NCBI GenBank assembly: GCA_021613535.1
Contig: CP075497.1
Location: 9,920,001-9,984,000, forward strand
DNA length: 64,000 nucleotides
Reading direction: 5' to 3'
Source: Adineta vaga
Taxonomy: Eukaryota > Rotifera
The notes under the pieces are model-generated. The model saw nothing but the letters and a program-made list of their open reading frames with translations, had not been told where the DNA came from and searched no databases. Positions 9,399 through 21,494 of the stretch are shown here, piece by piece. How positions within the stretch are numbered: the stretch's first letter is position 1; each line of letters starts with the position of its first letter. Position numbers and translations under genes: made by a program.

Positions 9399-12300
9399 TC
9401 ATTTCGAAGAATTAAAAAAAGGAAATATTGATAGAATAGATCTTTCTTTTCGCAAAACTTCAACAATATCTTTAAAAGCAGGTCGATCTTTGGGATTAAA
9501 TGACCAAGATTCAGTCATAATTTGATACATATTTGCCGGACATTTATCGGGTCGTTTCAAACGTTCACCTAAATGAATTTCATAAAATAAATTTAAATTC
9601 AAAAACAAAAATAAACTTACCTCGTTTCACCGCATCACTAACTAAATGATTATGGGCAATATGTGCATAAGGCAAAGTAGCTTTACTAAAGATTTCCCAT
9701 GCTGTTATACCATATGACCACACATCAGCTTTTGTTGTATATGGTCCTACGAAACATGTATTGATGATATGATTAATGGAAAAAGCATCTTTCTGACCTC
9801 GAGATAAAACTTCTACTGCCCACCAACGTACAGGAAATTCTTTTCTTTGAGTAAAATATTCTTCATCATCTTGAAGACAACGTGATAAACCAAAATCAGC
9901 TACTTTAACTCGTCCATTTTTATCAACTAAACAATTTCGAGCAGCTAAATCTCTAATAAATTCATTCAATAGTATATATATATATATACATAACATTTTT
10001 CAAAATAATATACCGATGAATAACATTATAACTTTCAAGGTATGCCATTCCTTTAGCTATTTCATAGCACATTTGCGTTAATTGCGGGGGACGTAATTCA
10101 TTTTTTTTCAAATAATTACTTAAACTTCCTTCTGAAAAAAAATGAGAAACAAAATCGAATAGATTTTCTTAGATTCAATCGTACGTTCAACAAGTTCCAT
10201 AACAATCATCATTGGTTCACGATATGCAGCAATACCAATAAAATTAACAATTCGTTTATGTTTATAACGTTTCAACACAAGTGCTTCATTGACGAAACTT
10301 TCTCGATCAATTGGACTTAATACATTCGTTTCTGATCGAAGTACTTTAACAGCAACAGGCAATTTTCGATATTCACCACGAGTTACGTCACCAAAATGAC
10401 CCTTAACAAATATAATACATGCATAGATAAAAATCTGCGTAAATTAGAGTTCTATCGAAATAAATTGAATATTTGATCAATCAAAAGTGCTTCCTATAGT
10501 CAATACAACGATGTGCGATCAGTGAAACTAATCGATTAAATATATTCTTACTATATGACTTACAGAGCCTATATTTTCAAAAAGTGTGATTTCATCATTA
10601 TGGATAACATAATTCGGTTTTTCTATTGGTCGTACGAGACGTGTTCCATCATCACGTAATTCCAATCTTTGACGTGTATAATAGACAATTAATTTCGGAA
10701 CTGATGATTTGCCAATACCATTCATTTGAAAATAGTACATCTGATAGAAAGCATAAATAAATAAATAAATAAATAAATGAATGAATGAAAATAAAAACAT
10801 CGGTATATTTTTCTTCTTACACTATCTTTTTCATGAATAAAAAAGTGACCATCCTTCAATTTACTTTGATCTTTTGGATCAGTCCATAAAATTGATAATA
10901 CGATTTTACCTTGATCGTTAAGTCGAATTAAATAATCTCCTTTTTCGACGAGAAGGTCAACACTTTGAACACGTGGCATAAGTCCGTGAAAATATGCTTG
11001 ATCTTCCAATCGATCAGACAACTAAATGAAAAAGAAAACAATAATCTTCTTATTTTGTTGTAGAATTCATTCTTAAATCTTACAGCCATAAGTAATTCTT
11101 GATGAAGTAGTGTATCATCACTATCCGGTGAATCATCGAATGTTTCTTGTAAATCATTTTTTAAATTTTCCATCCAGATTATTTTCATTCTTAGATTGTC
11201 AGCCTGTTGTTCTTGTTCGAAGTAACTCTTTCGACCTTGATAAGTCCTAAAAATGAACATGTTTTATTTACATAAGTATAGTTGATATTACAAACGTTTC
11301 TTTATCTCTAATTTGATCTATGACTTGAAGGATAGCAGATAATTCCATATTCGCTCTATTTACTTCATCTGTTAACGTTCGAACTCTAAATATAAATCAT
11401 TAGATTGGTCAACAAATAGAAAGAAAGTTTTTGATTTTCTACTTTTGTCTCAATACATTGATTACTGAATCACTTGTTGTATCATCAACAAAAATTCTGT
11501 CTACTTCAAGATTCGATAAGCCAGATGTTTGCAATAATAATTCATTGAATACGATGGGTTTTGTTGTGAGCAATGGTATGCTATGTTATATAAATCAATT
11601 TTACAGAAATATTCGAAACATGACTGTACAAACTTTGAATGTATTTTACATAATTCATCATAACAATGACGAGGATCAATTGAATAAAGTTGCTGTAGAT
11701 TTTCATTACTCGTTAATGAATTATGAACATTGTCATTCTTGTAGTTTGCAATAAATTCCAATACAGATTGCCTACATTTTCAAGATATGTTGGAAATGGA
11801 TATAAGTATTTTAAACTTACCATTGCCGATTAAGAATCAATTGAACTTCTTCATAATAAACCAATAAATTATGTACTTTACGAACGTGTTGTTCATCAAT
11901 TGAATTATATTCTCGAACTGTAAAAACGTATTCATTATGAGCACGATAGACATTATCTGCTTTTCAATAACTAGACGTGTTAAACTAACAATTCTATTAT
12001 CATTTCGAGCAGCTAAATAAAAAAAAATAAATACTTAAATTCATAGAGAATCTGATTAAGGGTGAATTGATGTTCTATTTCCTAGTAACAAAAACTCTTA
12101 CCCTCACTAATTTTGCTTAATTCACTATTCTTGGCTACGAATAATTTAGCTTCATTTAAATAACGTTTTTCAGCTTCACCCACATCTATTTGAGCCTAAA
12201 AAGATCGTAGTTAAATTATAATGTTGAAATAAATAGTTTATTTGCATATCAATTAAGAAAATAAGAAGATTTGCGAAACAATTCTTTACCTTTCGATGTT

Positions 12301-12807
12301 CATTTTCATATTGACGTTTTTGATCTTCAAAAAATCTTTTCATTTCAGATTTATTTTCAAGAAGACTTTTTATTAAATCATCCAGTACGGTACGTCGAAA
12401 TTGATCAGCATTTGAATCGATGATTGTTGCTCGATGAGACCATTGCATTAGAAGTTCATGACATGCCTTTGAATGTGACAAAATTAAAATTTAATTATCG
12501 AAATATTACAATCTTTTGAATTTACAGTTGCAATTGAATTTGTTTCCGTTGGCCATGTAATTCGATCAGCTTTTGCTGTTAATTCTTGCAGATTTTTTGC
12601 ATAGAGTTTATCTAAATTAAGTCTTTCTTCGAGAATCTTTTTGGTATCTTGAAGAAGTTTATATTCGTCATTGATAACTGTGCTTAATAATTGACAACCT
12701 TCATCACTCGAGAAAATTGTCGATAATTGTTGAGAAGTATTATTAGATGAATTAGGTAACAATGAATTTCGATGATTTTGAGCTGTTCGTGGTCTTTGTA
12801 CATTCAT
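9399..12807 (-). CDS. FES/FER-family non-receptor tyrosine kinase (F-BAR, SH2, kinase)
   Basis: Multi-exon gene, about 800 aa. ATG is at 12807 and the first exon ends near 12529. The N-terminal F-BAR region (FSSDEGCQLLSTVINDEY, LDKLYAKNLQEL, ADNVYRAHNEYVF-like segment) continues into helices. SH2 domain at about 10.55-11.02 kb: YFHGLMPR, GDYLIRLN (phosphotyrosine Arg present), GHFFIHEKD. Kinase domain at 9.4-10.4 kb: GHFGDV loop, VAVKVL lysine, IHRDLAARNCLVD catalytic loop, VADFGLSR, DVWSYGI. It ends after the kinase, as FES and FER do. The family acts at membranes and the cytoskeleton downstream of receptors. The activation-loop tyrosine (DDEEYFTQ) is kept. Odd: the APE motif reads AVE in RWWAVEVL, where FES has KWTAPEAL. 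FES and FER are co-orthologues, so no single symbol is given. Exon joins in the middle (11.4-12.1 kb) are less certain. Confidence 0.92.
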
Positions 12808-15800
12808 GTCTTATTTTTGTTGTTTACGACTTCTTCGAAGATTCGTTATCATATATTTCATAGCTTTTTCTTCTACTCTTATCAGTATGTAAAAGTCGAG
12901 TAGGAGTGACTTTCGGATTCGTATATGAGTAACACGAATGACAAAATAGAAATAAATGAAACAAATCAGACGACAATTTACATAAAGATACTACGCAAAC
13001 TGAAAATCACTATGAAATAAAGATAAGCATACAATATAATTAGCTTTCGTATTTAAATAGTCAAACTGTGAATTGAAGAATTCAAATTTTTTCATGAAAG
13101 ACATAGATCATTAAAGAATCTCTAAGTAGAATTTAAATAATCGATGTATAAACTTTACTAGTTGGGAAAAGTATATTTACAGTCACGTCATCACTAGGGA
13201 ATATGAAAGAACCTACTACGATAATGTTACTGAAAAAACAATACACGAACTAGGGAAGATTTACACAATGAGTACGTTACGATGCATAACTCAGTCTTTC
13301 AGAATACCACTCGATATGAATTCGAATAGATACGCATTCAAAACGGGATTCTAACTTTAACGCATCTACGGTCTTTTTTTCAGATCCTGAACAAGATTGC
13401 TTTGGTTATGTGCAGAAAAATAAAGATGAATGATCATTTTTTTGGGGTCCGTTTTTAAATACGCGAAGAAATTCAACTAATTAATATTATAACAATGGTT
13501 GCATATCTATTTCAAATGAAATTATTTTCAAGCCCATAATACAATGAACATCACGATAACATCGTCTGTTATATTAATTGACTTCATAAGTCAATGTGAA
13601 ATATTTTTATTACGTTTCAATTCAAAGTTTGGTAAAATAGCGATAGAATACAAAATACTTCTACTTTTTTTATTAAAATGAGATCCTTAATTGCTTCTAA
13701 ACTGAGTTTTGTCAATTTAGATTTTAAAAAAGAAATTTTTCATATATAACTGGAAGTAATTATCAAGAGTATATATATTTTCTCAATTGTTCACGTTAAA
13801 TATAAATTACTATCGTTCTTTCCGTGCATGGAATTGAGATGAGAATACAATTTGTACTGAAAATGAGGTTCATATTTCTTTTTTTACATAACATCATTCT
13901 CCGGAAAATAGTATTATAGATTGTTGAATAAAAAATGGACTTTTTTAAGGACACCTAGAATGAATATTTGACGAAGATGACAAAAGCACATGACCATGTA
14001 AATATTACTCTATGAAAAGTGCATTTTTCTTGTTTGATTTGATATTCAATAAAGATTCTATTGGACTATCCAAAGCTTAAGTAAAGAAAATCATGTTTGA
14101 CAAATAAGATTCAATTTCATTCTCTTCCTAATCCTCATCTTTTGAATTGAAATCTATTTTTAAAAGAATTCGAAAACAATATTTTTCGTCAACATATTGT
14201 AACATTATCCGAAGATTTTACTTTTCATAAAGAAATCTCACAAAATTTGAATTTTTTATTCAAAAAAAACGTTTTCAGAGTTTCATCAATTATTATTATA
14301 TCTCTCTACATATAAAACTGCACGTTTTTGGAGGAAAAAAAATCAATTTGCATGAATAATTTATTTTGTTCGTTTGTTTGTCGAGCGATCGAATTTCTTT
14401 TTTCTATTTTGCAAATAGATATCCTTTTAACTGATATTTGACCCAACTGCTTAACATAAAAGAACAACCCACAATATACGTCACCAAATATGTCCTCTAG
14501 CAAGAAATTTTAACATATGGAAATAGTAAGCAATCCATTTAGCATTTAGTTTTCTTAGAAATCAATTTTGTTATTACTCATTTCATTGTCGTTTATTTGC
14601 AGTTTAAAATATTAACATTTGTTCGTTGAATAGAAGAAGAAGAAAAAAAACCACCAAATCCTAAGTACATAAATGTGAACTTTAACATAGCATTTAAAAT
14701 AAGAACAGGTCAAAGATGTCTATGTTTCAATTTAAACTATCACATAAAATAAAAGTAAAATGTCAATGATATTAATTCTCAATGTATAAGAAATAGAGTA
14801 ATTTCATATTTGCTATGTCAGTTATTCCGAAGAATCTTTTTTCTAGAATATTGATTTTATTTGCTAAAAAAATAGACGTCCGTTTTTATTGACATAGAAT
14901 ATTTCATATGCAAGAATAAAAAAAAAGAAAGAAAGAACTGTTTAAATTGTTTAGTAGTTTACTGTCATCTAACAAATATTTATATCTGAAGAATTGATTA
15001 AAATATACAATGATCAATCGTGATCGTATGAATAAATAATTTGTGAAGCTGTTAAAAATTTGCTTTTGCTTCTCTTTGGATACATCAAACCTTGATTTTT
15101 TTTTATACTACTTGAAAATAAAAATGCAAATTTCACTCCAAATTAGTTTCTAAGATTTCAATTACAAAAAAAATCCTTTTTTTCCATTGAATTTGACATT
15201 AAAAGTATCATTAGATCTAACGTTGAAATATAATTTATGAAGTAGACATATATAAGTTTATCTTTGATTCTAATCATAATAATCTTTTGATACTTTATCA
15301 TAATGTTCACTTTAGCTTGACAAGAACGTAAAAGAGAAGAGTGAGAGAGAGAGAAAATCACTTTATCGAATCTGACATAAAAGTCAACGTTATATTTTAT
15401 CGTGTTCGAATGCATTAATTTAATTGTAGAAAAGACAACAATCGACTTGACAATAATATTCTTAATAGTCTCCTGATGTTTATCATCTTGTCGTTCATTT
15501 TTCCTTCTCATCAATGCCGTACACTTGACATAAATCAATTGAAATAGAAAATAAACGAGAGAAAAGGATCTTTTAATTCAGATTAGTTATTCAAATTTAT
15601 ACATATTTAAAACACAAAAAAGAAAACGAGAGATTCAAAACAATGAATAAAACTGGCCTAAAACATAAAACAAATCTCTCTCTCTCTCTATCTCTATCTT
15701 TCACTCGCATAAAGATAATCAATTATACATTTGACACATAGCATTTGAAAAGAAAAGAATATTATAAACAGATAAAAACAAAACTGAACATACTTTTTTT

Positions 15801-15875
15801 TGTAAATTTTTTATCTTTAAATCTGACACACTTGAACAAAAAATATATAATAATAAAAAAAGAAAACAAAGCGAA
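12808..15875. other. 3-kb AT-rich non-coding region
   Basis: This is the 5' flank of the FES/FER gene plus the 3' flank of DDIT4 copy A. It holds a short GA run near 15341-15354 and a CT run near 15677-15700. Open frames are short and AT-driven (for example 14306-14503 and 15158-15538 on the minus strand), with no recognisable domains. No RNA gene seen. Confidence 0.5.
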
Positions 15876-17995
15876 TTAAGCCACAGAATTAACAAAAGCT
15901 CGTTTTGGTTCAGCTGTTTTATAGAAGACATTTTTCACAAGAATACACCGGGGACTTACGTATAATGGACTTCGTTCCTTGATTTGTTTGAACATTTTTA
16001 TCGATGGAAGAAAACGTCGTAAGGTAAAAACTTTTGTATCTTCATGAAGATCAATTTCAATTTCAAATGTTGTTTTTTGTTTTGGATTAATCTGTATAAT
16101 CGGTAAATATTTTGTGATTGTGCTTGTTAGATTGGGTGAAAGTAGAGTAAGTTTGATTTTGATTTGTGCACCCATAATGCCGAATGGTTCTTCGGCTGAC
16201 ATAATTAAACATTGTTTAGCAATATTTCGAATATGATTACATGGAATAAATAGATTGTCACATGATAAATGTTTGATTTTACTCTCACGTAATGTTGTTA
16301 ATAAACGTTTGGCTACGAGTGATAAATGTTCTTCTCGTAAATCAAGTTCAGGATCGTAATTAAATATAGAAGATTGTTGCTGAAGTATATTGATCATCGT
16401 TATTGAATCTGTAGAAAAGAAAATAATGAAATAGAAAAAGACATATAATTGAGAGGTATAAAGAGCACAATCACAATCGAATATAAAGCAATCTAAAGAG
16501 TTTTATAAGGTTTCCTGGCTTGCCTCTTCGCTCTCGACGTAACAAATGAAGCCTTGTCGAGACTAAATTACTAAAACAACACATAGTTCGATGTCGCTAT
16601 TACTCGCTTTCTTTCCTTCTTTCTCTTTTTCTCCGCCTCAATTGGCATCGTCATCGTTCGCGCGATATACATGGACACTTTTTTTCTTCTGCTTGATAAA
16701 ATCTTCTCCTCTTCAAAACTTAGTCAACAAGACATATTCGAAGGAGATTTTCAAGTGTACATATACAAATTCGTTCTTGATTATTTTCTTCTTTTTCAAT
16801 ATATAAAGAACACAAAATGAAAAGAGAATAATATGGATATGTTATGTTATGTTATGTTTTTCTCTCTGTCTATCGACTTCGACATGAATATTGATAAGAT
16901 TATAGATTCAATGAAAAACTAGTGAACTTAAATAAGTTAAACTCAATATGTTGTACTTGTGTCAAATGTTTTATTTCTCTTCGTAGGTTAGAAGGAGAAA
17001 AGCAATGACAGTTTGAATATTATTCTTCGATTGTCAGTCAGATGGTGTTACTATTCGAAGAGAAAACTAATGTTCATTGATCTTTTCTTGTCAATTTGAT
17101 GGATGGATCAAACAGACGAGCGGCGTATACATATACATATACAAAATGATGGTGTACAGTTGCTATTAAGAAAACAAATTCTCTCTTTCTATATATCTTT
17201 GGACGTGCGGTCTAGATCGTTTCTCTATCTCCCTCTTTTTTTTTACTCAGTTGCTTTGTTGATGATCGATATTTGTCTATACTATACATACATACACATA
17301 CATCTATAAATATCGTCAATGCCGCCATAGTTTTATATTAATAAGATTGACAACAATAGTAAAAAGAGAAGAAGAAAAAAAAGTGTACAGGGAAATATTT
17401 ACTGAAAGTAAATATTAAAGCTATTGCACTACGTTGATAAAACAATATAGGCAACACTGACTGGCTTTTTTTGTATGCTTACTGTATACGACGAAGTTTG
17501 CTTCTCTCGAGGTATCGCAGTAACAGAATCAATAATCAAATGAGAAAGAACACGCGTAAAAAGAGATAAAGATGATTAAGAACATTCTGTTCTCACACAT
17601 ATGCATATACAATCAGATTATATAAACAACAGATTGGATGGTTCTTTTCCTATCGATAAATAAAAACTTAACGTCTTCGTTCTCTTTTTACCTTGTTTAA
17701 ATGTTGTTGATTTTGAAATTTGTTTGAACAGATTCGTCATACGTTGTTTACAACGTTCTATCCAAGATAAATTTTCATTTAAATTGAAATGTGTTTGTCG
17801 ATCAAGTGTTTGATGATTTACAGGATTTTGATTTGAATATTGATCATTTGCTGAAGGAAGACCTGTTGTTGACGAACTTCGTCGTCCATTATATACACCA
17901 TCATGAGTATGAGAAGTAAAAGATAATGTTTCACATGTTGGATAAGAAGAATTTCGTCCAAAGGTTGTTGTAACAGTATTACTGATGGCTGACAT
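15876..17995 (-). CDS. DDIT4: DDIT4/REDD1-like protein, copy A, 278 aa, two exons
   Basis: Exon 1 (17692-17995) and exon 2 (15876-16408) join across a 1.28-kb intron to give 837 nt in frame. The N-terminal ~130 residues are Ser/Thr/Asn-rich. The C-terminal RTP801 domain matches DDIT4/Scylla/Charybdis: REEHLSLVAKRLLTTLRESK, LFIPCNHIRNIAKQCLIMSA, EEPFGIMGAQIKI, TFEIEIDLHEDTKVFTL, and SPRCILVKNVFYKTAEPKR. REDD1 proteins are stress-induced cytosolic inhibitors of mTORC1 acting through TSC. Last codons differ from copy B. Exon 2 shares near-perfect nucleotide identity with copy B, 4,758 bp away, while exon 1 is strongly diverged. A conserved basic patch precedes the domain in both copies (RMTNLFKQIS here). 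Regulation cannot be read from the sequence. Confidence 0.88.
15900..16356. repeat. Copy A of homogenised DDIT4 block
   Basis: This block matches 20658-21114 at a constant offset of 4,758 bp without indels. By eye there are six mismatches between 15900 and 16015, then 340 consecutive identical bases (16016-16355). Identity ends at the 5' edge of the conserved domain, near the YDPELD codons. Confidence 0.9.
16409..17691 (-). other. Long intron of DDIT4 copy A
   Basis: The intron runs from a GTAAAAAG donor at 17691 to a TTTTCTACAG acceptor at 16409. At about 1.28 kb it is far longer than the ~50-nt introns that dominate this window. It contains an ATGTT pentamer run at about 16836-16858 and several pyrimidine tracts, but no recognisable gene. 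Copy B has no intron at this point. Confidence 0.7.
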
Positions 17996-20636
17996 TACTT
18001 ACTTTCCTTTCTTTCGTCTTTCTTTTTTATTGATATATATTATACGAGTGATGACAATCAAGAAATAGTCTGAAATATTACATACAAAGAGAAAAAATTG
18101 TAAAGAGAGCAAGAAGAACAAGAAAAGGCCACGAAGAAAAAAGAGAGGAGAAAAAAAAGTAAATGAATAGGTATGGGATTAGTAGCTTTTATGTTAGAGA
18201 CAACAGCTGGTATATAGTATGACCATTTTTGTTAAATGTTCTTAACATTCGTTGACCCTATTTGAAAACTTTTAAAAATGATCTGACGTAATGCACTTAC
18301 TAATGGTACACGTTTTTTTCTAGCTTTTGAGAAAAAGTCGTTAAAAGAATAACTGACAAAATATTCTAGACGACTTACTATATACATATGACGTAAAAAA
18401 AGTATGCTTTTAGAATAACTATGCATGTTTTAAGTCATAGTAGACGTACGTCAAATATGAATACATTCCGATGGGTTCTACGCCTTAGTCATTTGCAGAC
18501 ATCATACGCGTCTATGTGTTATGAGTATCAGAAAATAGATAAGGAATGATGCCACTGTCACGTTTACAAAATGACTACATTTCTCGTATTTTTTATTCAT
18601 AGAAAAAGATATATTGCCTTTTTAAGTTCGGATCTATTTAACATAAATGGCCACTTTGACGCTGCTCAGCATGACCTTGTATTATTGAGTAGCATACGTG
18701 TCAGGCATTACTGACGCCAGAATGATTCCTGTCAGAGGAGGTTCTCAGTAATCAATCACGCTGTTCGATGTCGTCAGTAATCTTTTCTTTTTTCGCTCTA
18801 ACTCGTGTCTGTCCTTTGCTATCTAGATCAGCACAATTTTTTGCGTTTTCTCTCATTTATTCGTACAATGCGTATTTTTGCATCGATTTTTCTTCTCCTT
18901 CTCAGCACATCATTAAATACGGTTTCAGTAGTATAGAGTGTAGAGAAAAAAAGACGAAGCACAGAAGAAAAAAAGACACATGGAGACGTGCAATGTGTGC
19001 ACCATCACGACAGTTTACTTCCTCTCATTTACTGTATGTTTCTTACTCTTTTCCTTTCATTCTCTTTATCACTATCAATATCATGATGACCTTCTCTCCT
19101 ATCATCGCACGTTCGCACACAACACGATTTGAATCAATTCATTTCAATCTATTACCTACCTACTTGCCAATATCTAAGCACATATCGACACAGTAATTTC
19201 ATAAGTTAAGCGAAAAAAAAGAAAAATCGTTTGATATACTCAACCGATACTGAACTTCATCATTGATCATCGGCTTCATTTAACTAAGGTTATTACGTAC
19301 AAAATAACAGCAAGAAGAAAAATGAGAGTTTATACTCACAAAACCTTCGCCATTAACACATATGTTTATGTATATAGCAATGTATATGTACAAGCAAAGC
19401 AAAGCAGACCATATCGATAGTTCTTTCGTTCTTCCATCAGCTGGATGCCCGTCATTCTCTTATTTTCTCTTTAGACCGACACGCTACTACTTTTTCTCCC
19501 TCTCTCATCAACGCGCAAATTAACATATGTGTTTGCGTGTTGTTCGTTTCTTTGCACAGCGAGAATAAATCAGCTGTTTTATGCTTCACATTTGATTCTT
19601 ATCTGGTCAATAGTGAAGAACGAAAAAAAAGAAAAAAGACGAAAGAACAGGAAAAAAGAAAATTCATATATCGTGATTGTCAATATTTGCAGTTCACATA
19701 ACAACAATAGAACGTTTTAATTTCTCCGTGTCTGTAGCTTCGTTTCTTTTTCTTTTATTGCTTCTATCGGAAGACCGGCACAACCGTGTCTCTATAGATA
19801 TAGATTCACTTGAAAAGAACATATGTATGTGTAAGAACATCGCATTACAAAACAAGACAAACAACACATAAACATAGAATACATTGATAGATAGAGAGAT
19901 AGATATAAAGACATATATATATATACGTATAAGAAACAAAATGACACACGTTGTTCGAAGAATGAAGGAAATTGAATCAGAAAAATGCTTATGAGAATGG
20001 CAAAAAGACAATGAAGAAGAACATACAATACAGACGAAAGAAGGGAAGAAATGGCAGGTTTTTTTTTGATTCTTCAGATAATCACAACAACAAAAAATAG
20101 ATAATATAAATATAGGAAGTCTTATCTTGATTAATATTTAAATATTTTTACTTTTTTCTTAATAAGAAAAATTAGAGCGAAAAGAGAGAGAAAGAGAAAG
20201 AGAAAATGTGTGAATGAATAAGAAAAAAAAACAAACAAAAAATAGAAATAGAACAAAGGACATGGCGATGTAATGGATCATTCTCACAGTTAAACATAGA
20301 CAAAAAGAAGAAAAAAAAGAAAACAAATAGTGAAGAATAAATAGTTCTAATCGACACGGAAAAACACACACCCACACAAAAAGAAAGCATATGTATCATC
20401 GTCATCTGACTTAAACTAAAGGATTTTGACGACAAACAGATCTTGTCATAGAGATAAGAAAACAAATACATGATTTGCCTATTGTATGAACGAGACAACA
20501 ATAAACTATACGAATAAATATTGCCTACGTCGAAAGAAAAAAAAAGAAGAACAAGAAGAAAAGAAGAAGTAAAATCAGTCTTATTTCTTTTGTTGAATAC
20601 TTGAAGAGATTTCTTTTTTTTGTTCGATTAAATTTA
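17996..20636. other. Intergenic region between the DDIT4 copies
   Basis: About 2.6 kb. It holds the promoter of copy A and the 3' flank of copy B. A slightly GC-richer stretch at about 18650-18790 contains several repeated CAGTAAT/ATTACTG motifs and may be regulatory. The rest is purine- or pyrimidine-rich low-complexity sequence (dense GA near 20160-20320). ORFs here are low-complexity artefacts. Confidence 0.45.
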
Positions 20637-21494
20637 TCAGGATGAATTTATAATAGCCCGTTTTGGTTCAGCTGTTTTATAGAAGACATTTTTCACAAGA
20701 ATACACCGGGGACTTACGTACAATGGACTTCGTTCCTTGATTTGCTGAAACATTTTTATCGATGGAAGAAAATGTCGTAAGGTAAAAACTTTTGTATCTT
20801 CATGAAGATCAATTTCAATTTCAAATGTTGTTTTTTGTTTTGGATTAATCTGTATAATCGGTAAATATTTTGTGATTGTGCTTGTTAGATTGGGTGAAAG
20901 TAGAGTAAGTTTGATTTTGATTTGTGCACCCATAATGCCGAATGGTTCTTCGGCTGACATAATTAAACATTGTTTAGCAATATTTCGAATATGATTACAT
21001 GGAATAAATAGATTGTCACATGATAAATGTTTGATTTTACTCTCACGTAATGTTGTTAATAAACGTTTGGCTACGAGTGATAAATGTTCTTCTCGTAAAT
21101 CAAGTTCAGGATCATAAATAAATGTTGATTGTTGATTTATATCCAATATATTATCTTGATTATTTATTGGATTTGTTCCATATGACATATGTTTGAACAA
21201 ATTAACCACACGAGATTTAATACGTTGAAGAAAATTTTTATTTTCTAAATTTGTTGAATGATGTGATGGGATCGTATTCGAACGTTGATCAACTTGATTT
21301 AAATATGTATGTAAAGTATTTGAAGATGAACTATATTTCTTTTGAAGTGAACTATTCATTGTTGATGACAATGTTCGTTGAGTTGGGCATGATGCATTAC
21401 GTGTAAATTGTGGATGACTGACAGAAACAATTGATGATGAACCAGCTGATTGTGTTTTTGTTGTTGACGACGTTGGTAATGCCATTATTGTCAA
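20637..21494 (-). CDS. DDIT4: DDIT4/REDD1-like protein, copy B, 285 aa, no intron
   Basis: One continuous frame begins MTIMALPTSS; the fourth codon is a second possible Met. The N-terminal ~135 residues are Ser/Asn-rich and align only loosely with copy A: both have an R-N-S-PT-TLS element, an LFK motif preceded by basic residues (FLQRIKSRVVNLFKHMS) and the lead-in YDPELDLREEH. The C-terminal RTP801 domain is almost identical to copy A; the clearest replacements are His for Arg in LRHFLPS, Gln for Lys in MFQQIKE, and the last few residues. The domain mediates mTORC1 inhibition in known family members. An AG just upstream of the start (TTCTAG at about 21496-21501) leaves open a 5' UTR exon. Copies A and B are same-strand tandem paralogues. 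Confidence 0.9.
   Translation of the reverse strand: MTIMALPTSSTTKTQSAGSSSIVSVSHPQFTRNASCPTQRTLSSTMNSSLQKKYSSSSNTLHTYLNQVDQRSNTIPSHHSTNLENKNFLQRIKSRVVNLFKHMSYGTNPINNQDNILDINQQSTFIYDPELDLREEHLSLVAKRLLTTLRESKIKHLSCDNLFIPCNHIRNIAKQCLIMSAEEPFGIMGAQIKIKLTLLSPNLTSTITKYLPIIQINPKQKTTFEIEIDLHEDTKVFTLRHFLPSIKMFQQIKERSPLYVSPRCILVKNVFYKTAEPKRAIINSS
20658..21114. repeat. Copy B of homogenised DDIT4 block
   Basis: Partner of 15900-16356. The identical core is 20774-21113. The N-terminal coding part and both flanks are not alignable at nucleotide level by eye, so the identity is local and not a recent whole-gene duplication. Confidence 0.9.

Noticed and set aside
11431-11754. 107-aa plus-strand ORF inside the FES/FER gene
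   Set aside because: Antisense to exons that read in frame with the F-BAR and linker region on the minus strand.
11960-12010. A tiny exon followed by a 33-nt intron in the FES/FER gene
   Set aside because: A single longer intron from the upstream GTAAG donor to the AAAGCAG acceptor gives an uninterrupted F-BAR frame and needs no ultra-short intron.
15158-15538. 126-aa minus-strand ORF
   Set aside because: Composition follows AT-rich sequence; no domain and no supporting exon structure.
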